Assembly: GCA_039182515.1 (NCBI GenBank)
Contig: JBCDCE010000019.1
Location: 1 to 58,177, forward strand
Source of the DNA: JBCDCE01 sp039182515
Lineage (GTDB): Bacteria > Pseudomonadota > Alphaproteobacteria > Rhodobacterales > Rhodobacteraceae
Length of the DNA stretch: 58,177 nucleotides
Direction of reading: 5' to 3'
Below the pieces are notes generated by a model. That model did no database searches. It saw nothing but the letters and a program-made list of their open reading frames with translations, and was not told where the DNA came from. The position numbers and the translations under genes are program-made. This document shows positions 52,114-58,177 of this stretch, one piece after another (the first letter of the stretch is position 1; every line of letters starts with the position of its first letter).

Positions 52114-52512
52114 GTATGCCCCCGTGCATCCGACTTTAATTATGTAACGAAGCTGCCAAACCTCGCATCGAACGCGTTCCACAAGTCTTCCCGGGACACA
52201 CTTCGGACGTTGAAAAACGCCAAAGCTTGCAAAACCAAGCACACGACAACAGGGAGGGAGCGCGGAGAAGACCCCGCGCGCTCACGTAAGATCAGCAGTG
52301 CTGATCGCCATGTGCCGATTTCAGAAATCCGAACTATCCACTCATTTCGATGTTAGCCCCGAACATGAGGATTACTTCGGCCTTCTGGCTGTCCCCCCAG
52401 ACAATGAATCGCTCAATACTGATAGCCTTTGCAGCCTAGGCACATCAACAGAACTTCGCCATTGACTCGTGAATTGATGGAGAGAATCTGTGCGACTGTT
52501 TGAGATCATTGA
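52114..52512. other. dnaA upstream region with a 17-bp palindrome and GANTC sites
   Basis: This 400-bp stretch has no gene. It contains the perfect inverted repeat GATCAGCA-G-TGCTGATC (52290-52306), a GC-rich hairpin GAGCGCG/CGCGCTC just to its left, and two GANTC sites (GAATC near 52402 and GACTC near 52466), the target of the CcrM methylase. No cluster of DnaA boxes (TTATCCACA) was seen, so I do not call an origin. Confidence 0.5.
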
Positions 52513-52546
52513 AGAAAAAAATGAAGCGCCCTTAAGAGGACGCTTT
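52513..52546 (-). terminator. Rho-independent terminator of rpsT
   Basis: On the gene strand AGCGTCC pairs with GGGCGCT around a TCTTAA loop, followed by TCA and seven T residues. It lies about 37 bp after the rpsT stop. Confidence 0.85.
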
Positions 52547-52582
52547 TGAAACCATAAGTTGTAAAACTGGTTTTGATTTCGC

Positions 52583-52846
52583 CTACGCGATCGCTTTCAC
52601 GCGGCTGGCCAAACGTGACATTTTCCGTGACGCAGTGTTCTTGTGGTAAACACCTTTGGTCACGCCGCGCATCAGTTCTGGCTGGGCTGCTTTCAAAGCA
52701 TTCGCGGCTGCATCTTTGTCACCAGTCTCAATCGCCTCTTCCACTTTACGCAAGAAGGTCCGAATGCGCGAACGACGCGCTTTATTTACTTGCAGGCGAC
52801 GCTCGTTTTGGCGGGCGCGTTTTTTGGACTGAGGCGTATTAGCCAT
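52583..52846 (-). CDS. rpsT: 30S ribosomal protein S20
   Basis: The 87-residue basic protein starts MANTPQSKKRARQNERR, has the usual helix pair with a Lys/Arg-rich surface, and contains KGVYHKNTASRKMSRLA near the end, all diagnostic of S20, which binds 16S rRNA early in assembly. It has its own promoter and terminator. Its position next to dnaA is common in Alphaproteobacteria. Confidence 0.98.
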   Translation of the reverse strand: MANTPQSKKRARQNERRLQVNKARRSRIRTFLRKVEEAIETGDKDAAANALKAAQPELMRGVTKGVYHKNTASRKMSRLASRVKAIA

Positions 52847-52888
52847 GGACAGACTCGCTTGGATTAGAATTTACAACTTGAAGCCGGG

Positions 52889-52917
52889 TCTTTAGGCCCG
52901 ACTCATCTACCTGTCAA
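52889..52917 (-). promoter_or_regulatory. Sigma-70 type promoter of rpsT
   Basis: On the gene strand a perfect TTGACA (52917-52912) is followed after exactly 17 nt by TAAAGA (52894-52889). The distance to the start codon leaves an untranslated leader of about 35 nt. Confidence 0.75.
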
Positions 52918-52979
52918 CCGAAGGATGGGCACACACCGCAAAAAGTGGTCTTGTAGCCTCCGGCTTACGGTAAAACGGC

Positions 52980-53756
52980 CTATTTATCGCGGAAATGCGG
53001 TTCGCGCTTCTCCAAAAAGGCCGCCATACCTTCCGCCTGGTCTTCGGTTGCGAAGAGGGCGTGGAACACACGGCGTTCAAACAAAATGCCTTCTCGCAAA
53101 GAAACCTCATCCGCGCGGTGAACGGCTTCTTTGATGGTTAAAACTGCGACTTGGGATTTCTCTGCAATCTTTGTTGCTGCACCTGTCGCTTCTTCCATCA
53201 GTTTCTTCGCAGGAACAACTCGGCTCGCCAAACCGGATGACAAGGCTTCATCAGCATCCATGAAGCGGCCTGTGAGATGCATATCCATCGACTTAGACCG
53301 TCCAACAAGCTTGGTCAGACGCTGGGTACCACCGAGCCCGGCCACGACCCCAAGATTAACCTCTGGTTGGCCGAACTTCGCGGTATCCGCGGCAATTACA
53401 AAGTCGCACATCATGGCCAGCTCACAGCCGCCGCCCAGGCAATAGCCCGCGACAGCCGCAATCATTGGCTTCCGACACCGCGAAATTTTTTCACTGCTTT
53501 CGACCAGAAGCTCTCCCATGCGCGCATCAATGAAACTCTTTTCGGCCATTTCCGAAATATCAGCGCCAGCAGCAAAGGCTTTGTCTGAGCCAGTGATAAT
53601 GAGACAACGTACCTTGTCGTTGCGATCAGCTGCACTCACCGCGTCCGCCAATTCAGCGAGGAGCTCGCTGTTCAACGCATTAAGCGCATCGGGTCGGTTA
53701 AGTCTGATGGTGCAGATGTGGTCTTCGATGTCGACGATGATCGTCTCGTAGGCCAT
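52980..53756 (-). CDS. Enoyl-CoA hydratase
   Basis: The 258-residue crotonase hydrates trans-2-enoyl-CoA in beta-oxidation or related CoA pathways. The oxyanion-hole segment FAAGADISEM (near 60-70), GYCLGGGCELAMMCD with the first catalytic Glu, and FGQPEVNLGVVAGLGGTQRL with the second Glu are all present, so an active hydratase is expected. It is transcribed leftward, 62 bp after mutM, with rpsT beyond. Confidence 0.94.
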   Translation of the reverse strand: MAYETIIVDIEDHICTIRLNRPDALNALNSELLAELADAVSAADRNDKVRCLIITGSDKAFAAGADISEMAEKSFIDARMGELLVESSEKISRCRKPMIAAVAGYCLGGGCELAMMCDFVIAADTAKFGQPEVNLGVVAGLGGTQRLTKLVGRSKSMDMHLTGRFMDADEALSSGLASRVVPAKKLMEEATGAATKIAEKSQVAVLTIKEAVHRADEVSLREGILFERRVFHALFATEDQAEGMAAFLEKREPHFRDK

Positions 53757-53818
53757 GTAGGTACTCTTTTGTGATTCCCCTGAGCAATCGGCTTAGCACC
53801 TTGAGGGCCCGTTTCAAA

Positions 53819-54670
53819 CTATCTTTGGCAACGCGCGCAATAGAACGATGAGCGCCCACTTTGCACAATGCGCTGCACAACGCCCCCACAGCCTTCGCGC
53901 GCACAGGGCTCTCCTTCTTGGTCGTATACCTTGAAACGATGCTGGAAATATCCCAATTCGCCGTCTGTCTGTCGATGATCCCGCAGCGACGAGCCCCCCG
54001 CCTCAATCGCTTCTAAAAGCACTTCGCGAATTGCAGGAACGAGCCGTGAAACGCGCTCTTTAGACAGCTGGCCTGCTTTGCGCTTGGGCGAAATCCCCGT
54101 GCGGAACAAAACCTCGCAAACATAGATGTTCCCAAGACCCGCGACGATCCGTTGATCCAACAAAGCAGACTTTATTGGTGTGTTGCGCCCTTTGAGCTGA
54201 GATCTCAAGTAAGCCTCATCAAAGGCGTTTCCCAAAGGTTCTGGGCCAATTTTGGCAATGAGCCAGTGGTCCTCAATGCCATTGGTTTTGCCCAGATCCA
54301 TATGCCCAAAGCGGCGTGCGTCGTTGAAACTCACCCGGGCCCCGTTGGATAAGTCAAACACCACATGATCGTGCTTTTCCATTGGCGTGATTGCCCGGTG
54401 GAAGGCCCCAGGCGTATCGGAAGCTATCTGCATCCGCCCCGACATGCCGAGATGGATTATGAGCGTCTCACCTGTTGAGAGATCCGCGAGAATATACTTT
54501 GAGCGACGACGCAGCGCAATCACTTCTGCACCCGTCAATCGTTCCGCCATCCGCGGCGGAAGGGGCCAGCGCAGATCTGGCCTACGGATGTGGGCCTGGG
54601 TGATTGTTGCGCCCAACATGACGGGTTCCAAGCCGCGCCGAACGGTTTCTACCTCGGGAAGTTCTGGCAC
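53819..54670 (-). CDS. mutM: Formamidopyrimidine-DNA glycosylase
   Basis: The 283-residue DNA glycosylase/AP lyase removes oxidised purines such as 8-oxoguanine. It has the catalytic start PELPEVET (Pro2 nucleophile, Glu3), the lysine in RRRSKYILA, the helix-two-turn-helix block GLGNIYVCEVLFRTGISP and a C-terminal zinc finger with four cysteines (CAREGC and CARC). It diverges from ubiE by 98 bp, an arrangement common in the family. Confidence 0.97.
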   Translation of the reverse strand: MPELPEVETVRRGLEPVMLGATITQAHIRRPDLRWPLPPRMAERLTGAEVIALRRRSKYILADLSTGETLIIHLGMSGRMQIASDTPGAFHRAITPMEKHDHVVFDLSNGARVSFNDARRFGHMDLGKTNGIEDHWLIAKIGPEPLGNAFDEAYLRSQLKGRNTPIKSALLDQRIVAGLGNIYVCEVLFRTGISPKRKAGQLSKERVSRLVPAIREVLLEAIEAGGSSLRDHRQTDGELGYFQHRFKVYDQEGEPCAREGCGGVVQRIVQSGRSSFYCARCQR

Positions 54671-54768
54671 ATCTTGCTCCTCACGGTGTCGCAGGCGTTT
54701 GGCGCTGCATTGTAACTGCTCTGATGCGCTCTATAAGAAAGGTAACTTCTGCAAGGATCACAAGACGT

Positions 54769-55524
54769 ATGTCCAGCGACACGCCCGAAAACACCACACA
54801 TTTTGGATTTGAAACTGTTCCCGAGACAGAAAAGGCCGGACGGGTCAGGGGCGTGTTCAACAGTGTTGCCTCAAAATACGACATCATGAACGATGTCATG
54901 TCGGTGGGCATTCATCGGATTTGGAAAGAAGCCATGATGGATTGGCTGGCCCCGCGCAGTGGCCAAACCTTGCTTGATGTGGCCGGTGGCACCGGGGATA
55001 TCGCATTCCGCTTTCTCAAGCGCGCAGGGCACGGCCAAGCCACGGTGCTCGATCTCACAGACGGTATGGTGGAAGAAGGTAAAAAGCGCGCGGAAGCTGA
55101 AAAGCTATCGTCGATGCTGTCGTGGCAGGTGGGCGATGCCATGGAGCTGCCTTTTGAAAACAACACCTTCGACGTTTACACGATCTCTTTTGGAATTCGA
55201 AACGTGACCCGCCCACAGGAAGCGCTCAATGAGGCTTTCCGCGTTCTCAAACCAGGCGGGCGCTTGATGGTTCTGGAGTTTTCGCAACTTCCAAACCCAG
55301 CGATGCAATGGGCCTATGATCGCTATTCGTTCAACGTGATCCCGACGATGGGCAAAGTGATCGCAAACGATCGCGACAGCTATCAATACTTGGTTGAATC
55401 CATTCGGAAGTTCCCAGATCAAGACACGTTTCTCGGCATGGTTAAAGCTGCTGGTTTTGAAAATGCCAAATACCGCAATCTTTCTATGGGCATCGCCTGC
55501 CTGCATTCGGGTTGGAAACTCTAG
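54769..55524 (+). CDS. ubiE: Demethylmenaquinone/2-methoxy-6-polyprenyl-benzoquinol methyltransferase
   Basis: The 251-residue SAM methyltransferase acts on the ring in ubiquinone (and menaquinone) synthesis. It shows FNSVASKYDIMNDVMSVGIH near the start, motif I DVAGGTGDIAF, DAMELPFENNTFD, and the family-specific FGIRNVTRPQEAL and FSQLPNP. The ATG at 54769 has AAGGA upstream; an earlier in-frame start adds 15 basic residues. ubiB follows after three bases. Confidence 0.97.
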   Translation: MSSDTPENTTHFGFETVPETEKAGRVRGVFNSVASKYDIMNDVMSVGIHRIWKEAMMDWLAPRSGQTLLDVAGGTGDIAFRFLKRAGHGQATVLDLTDGMVEEGKKRAEAEKLSSMLSWQVGDAMELPFENNTFDVYTISFGIRNVTRPQEALNEAFRVLKPGGRLMVLEFSQLPNPAMQWAYDRYSFNVIPTMGKVIANDRDSYQYLVESIRKFPDQDTFLGMVKAAGFENAKYRNLSMGIACLHSGWKL

Positions 55525-55527
55525 GGG

Positions 55528-57060
55528 ATGCGCGGCCCTCATAACATCTTCCGCCTTATCCGCATGGGGGCAACGCTGGAGCGCACCGGCGGCATGAATG
55601 TGGTGCTGGATGCCTTTGAAGCGCCCCCTGCGCTTCGGATCGTCGCGCGTGCACTAGGTTGGCCTTTTAAATGGCTGGGCTTTGAGGGTGACCCGTCTAT
55701 GCCGCCCGCCACACGCGCGCTTACGGCTTTGGGCCCAGCCTACATTAAATTTGGCCAAGTCCTGTCTACGCGGCCCGACGTTGTTGGCGACGATTTGGCT
55801 GAGCAGCTCAAAGTGCTGCAAGACAAGCTGCCGCCTTTCTCAATGGAAGAAGCCCGCGCGAGTATCGAAGCTGAGCTTGAGCGGCCTTTGGAGACGATGT
55901 TTAGCGATGTATCCGAGCCCGTCGCTGCAGCCAGTCTCGCTCAAGTCCACCGCGCAAAGCTCACAGAAACCGGACAAGACGTGGCAATTAAGGTTCTGCG
56001 CCCTGGCGTTGAGAAGCGGTTTCGGCGCGACATTGACGCCTTTTACCTTGCAGCTCAAATTGTCGCGATGTGCGCCCCCGGGGCGCGGCGCCTGCGCCCT
56101 GTCGAGGTGATTGAGCACTTTGAAGGTGTGGTGAATGGCGAGCTAGACTTAAGACTTGAAAGCTCTGAGGCCGCGGAATTTGCAGCCTCTACTCAATCCG
56201 ATGCAGGTCTGGCCGTACCCGCTGTCGTCTGGGAGTATTCCGCCAAACGCGTCATGACGCTGGGCTGGGCCGAGGGTATTCCTGCGGGAGACGTGGTAGC
56301 CTTAGATGCGGCTGGACATGACCGACGTGCTTTGGGTGAGCGGGTTTTGCAGCTCTTTTTGCAGCATGCCCTGCGCGACGGCTATTTCCATGCGGATATG
56401 CACCAGGGCAATCTGAAGATCGCGTCCAATGGCGATATCATCGCATATGACTTTGGGATTATGGGCCGGATCGATGAATACACGCGCCGGGTTTATGCTG
56501 AGATCCTCTTTGGCTTTATCCGAAAAGACTATCGGCGCGTCGCAGAGGTTCACTTTGAGGCCGGTTACGTGCCTGCGGACCGTGACATTGACGAATTCGC
56601 CCGCGCGTTGCGGGCTGTTGGTGAGCCTATCTTTGGCATGGACGCAAGCCGCATCTCGATGGGTCGGCTGCTAAGCTATCTCTTTGAAGTAACCGAGCGC
56701 TTTGGAATGGAAACCCGCACTGAGCTCATTTTGCTTCAACGCACGATGGTTGTGGTCGAAGGTGTCGCGCGTTCCTTAAATCCACATATCAATATTTGGG
56801 AAGTCGCGCAGCCAGTGGTGGAAGACTATATCCGCAAATCCATTGGCCCGCAGGCCCTGGCGAAGGACCTTTTCAACACGGCCCGAGTGCTTTCGCGGTT
56901 CGGACCGCGCTTGCCTATGATGGCAGAACGCGCGCTCATCGCCCAGGCAGACAGACCTCTTGAGGCTCGCAGTAGCATTAATTCCCATCCCAAGATTTTA
57001 TGGGCTGCGTTAGGCGCTGTAGGGGCATTAATCTGTGTATGGATTGGCACCCTCCTTTAA
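55528..57060 (+). CDS. ubiB: Ubiquinone biosynthesis kinase-like protein UbiB
   Basis: The 510-residue ABC1/ADCK-family protein supports coenzyme Q synthesis, probably as an ATPase-type chaperone of the lipid intermediates. The diagnostic KFGQVLSTRPD is near 74-84; other kinase-like motifs are the Ala-rich AAASLAQVHRA loop, VAIKVLRPG with the ATP lysine, and the HADMHQGN catalytic loop with YDFGIMG. One or two hydrophobic helices close the protein (near 490-508). Start codon is 3 bp after the ubiE stop. Confidence 0.96.
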   Translation: MRGPHNIFRLIRMGATLERTGGMNVVLDAFEAPPALRIVARALGWPFKWLGFEGDPSMPPATRALTALGPAYIKFGQVLSTRPDVVGDDLAEQLKVLQDKLPPFSMEEARASIEAELERPLETMFSDVSEPVAAASLAQVHRAKLTETGQDVAIKVLRPGVEKRFRRDIDAFYLAAQIVAMCAPGARRLRPVEVIEHFEGVVNGELDLRLESSEAAEFAASTQSDAGLAVPAVVWEYSAKRVMTLGWAEGIPAGDVVALDAAGHDRRALGERVLQLFLQHALRDGYFHADMHQGNLKIASNGDIIAYDFGIMGRIDEYTRRVYAEILFGFIRKDYRRVAEVHFEAGYVPADRDIDEFARALRAVGEPIFGMDASRISMGRLLSYLFEVTERFGMETRTELILLQRTMVVVEGVARSLNPHINIWEVAQPVVEDYIRKSIGPQALAKDLFNTARVLSRFGPRLPMMAERALIAQADRPLEARSSINSHPKILWAALGAVGALICVWIGTLL

Positions 57061-57099
57061 GCTAAAATGCATCCGCTTGTGGTACGGGGAGCACAAACC

Positions 57100-58177
57100 T
57101 TGAACATTATCATAACCGGAGCAACCGGGAGACTTGGATCTAGCCTCGTCTCGACTGCCATTGCCGAAGGTCATAAGGTCACAGTTCTGTCGCGTGATCC
57201 GGCACAAGCTTCACAAGTATTTCCTGGCGTACCATGCATAGGAATAGACGATTTTTCCCAAGCTTGTTGTAATGCTCAGCGGGTTATTCATCTGGCAACA
57301 AAGAACTCAGACCAAGTGGGCGAAGATGGGTCATTTTTTCAAGCAAACCTAGACTTTGCTAAGAACATTTATGAACGCTCACAAAGGCTTTCGACACCAC
57401 TCTTCATAAACGTGTCCTCTGTTCACGCTCTTCCTCTTGGACCGTCAAGTGCCTATGGACGGTCGAAGCGTGCATTTGCGGAGTGGCTCGAGGATCAGGC
57501 ATCAGAGACACATGTGACAATCTATTTGCCCTATATCTTGGACGCAAGCGACACTGGCCTTCGAAAAATCATCGGTATGTTGCCCAGAGCCCTAAGGGAA
57601 GTGACTTACCAGTTTATGGCAGCTTTAAAGCCAGCGATTTGTAAATCTGAATTTGAACGCCAAGTTCTGAGCGAAAATCAAAGGACGCTCATTCTCACCA
57701 ATAGTGTTTTTGACAATCCATTTTATAAAGTACTTAACAGAATCCTAGACTTAGCTTTCGCTTTTGTCGTTCTCATTTTAGGAATTATTCCGTTTTGTAT
57801 TATCTCGCTATTTATCCGTGCCGAAACCTCCGCAGCAGCGCTATTTTTGCAAGATCGTGTAGGCTTAAATGGAACGGTATTTAAACTTATCAAGCTTCGA
57901 ACCATGTATAAAAACACACAGCAAACAGGGACGCATAATGTACCCGAAACCCAAATTACAAAAAGCGGAAAATGGCTCCGGGCTTTAAAAATCGACGAAC
58001 TACCACAAGCCTGGAACATAGTGCGTAATCAGCTGTCTTTAGTTGGTCCCCGGCCATCTCTTCCCGTTCAATCCGAACTTAATTCAGCGCGGAAGAGGCG
58101 TGGAATAGATCGTGTGAAGCCTGGGATTACGGGACTTGCACAAATCAATGGTATCGACATGAGCAATCCAGAAAAAC
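57100..58177 (+). CDS. Hybrid NDP-sugar epimerase/undecaprenyl-phosphate sugar transferase, cut by window edge
   Basis: An open frame of at least 359 codons fuses two enzymes. The N-terminal half is a short Rossmann epimerase-like domain: NIIITGATGRLG, SRDPAQA, VIHLATK, NVSSVHAL and SAYGRSKRAFAEWL (the YxxxK pair). After about residue 205 a membrane helix (LDLAFAFVVLILGIIPFCI) leads into a PglC/WcaJ-type phosphosugar transferase with QDRVGLNGTVFKLIKLRTM, KIDELPQAWNIV, SLVGPRPS and VKPGITGLAQING. Start is uncertain: TTG 57100-57102 has GGGGAG 8 nt upstream and gives the natural domain start; the ATG at 57067 is in frame and adds 11 residues. Codon use is AT-richer than ubiB, suggesting transfer. 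It would start a lipid-linked glycan. Confidence 0.85.
   Translation, partial: MNIIITGATGRLGSSLVSTAIAEGHKVTVLSRDPAQASQVFPGVPCIGIDDFSQACCNAQRVIHLATKNSDQVGEDGSFFQANLDFAKNIYERSQRLSTPLFINVSSVHALPLGPSSAYGRSKRAFAEWLEDQASETHVTIYLPYILDASDTGLRKIIGMLPRALREVTYQFMAALKPAICKSEFERQVLSENQRTLILTNSVFDNPFYKVLNRILDLAFAFVVLILGIIPFCIISLFIRAETSAAALFLQDRVGLNGTVFKLIKLRTMYKNTQQTGTHNVPETQITKSGKWLRALKIDELPQAWNIVRNQLSLVGPRPSLPVQSELNSARKRRGIDRVKPGITGLAQINGIDMSNPEK

Noticed and set aside
52114..52582. Replication origin next to dnaA
   Set aside because: No cluster of TTATCCACA-like boxes; only single poor matches. Palindrome and GANTC sites are not enough.
1..58177. tRNA or rRNA genes, CRISPR arrays, insertion sequences, prophage
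   Set aside because: No cloverleaf-capable gene, no regularly spaced repeats, no transposase or phage structural genes seen in gaps or frames.

Overview
The window looks like chromosome of an alphaproteobacterium of the Rhodobacteraceae (Roseobacter group). Pointers are a secreted lipase-like protein with a VPLPA-CTERM-type tail, a serC-serA operon behind a leader matching the known alphaproteobacterial serC leader RNA, a cluster dnaA-dnaN-recF-(VOC)-(LysE)-gyrB, and a GAAC-N7-GAAC-like LexA box before an error-prone polymerase gene. Most genes are single-copy housekeeping genes packed in short operons. No rRNA, tRNA, CRISPR array or insertion sequence was found.

Layout. 1-5.9 kb: a secreted protein cut by the window edge, pnp, a GDSL hydrolase, a 1-Cys peroxiredoxin and rluA. 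6-10.6 kb is a looser stretch: tandem repeats and a hairpin, a dnaE2 polymerase without its usual C-terminal OB domain and without imuA/imuB nearby, an orphan gene, and a metallopeptidase-like gene broken by an amber codon. 10.7-17 kb is a leftward operon serB-gpmI-envC-like-ctpA-rppH-methyltransferase, divergent from serC-serA-phosphatase-pirin (17.2-21.9 kb). 22-24.2 kb holds a beta-helix/membrane protein of unknown role and a decayed reading frame. 24.2-27.6 kb carries a thiolase and a hybrid histidine kinase; 27.6-32.1 kb is a leftward run yggT-pta-vanZ-recQ-yaaA.

32.2-37.5 kb runs rightward: thioesterase with a LiuR-like operator, UMF1 transporter, mepA, phytase-like protein, yhhQ, then an unannotated structured RNA, then arfB. 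37.5-41.8 kb is pncA, a membrane hybrid kinase and pncB on the left strand. trhO and a winged-helix/TPR regulator converge at 42.8 kb. 44.7-52.9 kb is gyrB, LysE, VOC, recF, dnaN, dnaA and rpsT, all leftward. 53-57 kb holds enoyl-CoA hydratase, mutM, and ubiE-ubiB. The window ends in an AT-richer gene fusing an NAD-binding epimerase to an undecaprenyl-phosphate sugar transferase, probably the edge of a surface-polysaccharide locus.

The best candidate for something undescribed is the 36.75-37.05 kb region: a 16-nt perfect complement of the 16S rRNA 3' tail placed before an 18-codon frame, alternative hairpins, a CACCTCC segment able to mask that site, a strong terminator, and five GTATG/CATAC half sites just before arfB, a ribosome-rescue gene.
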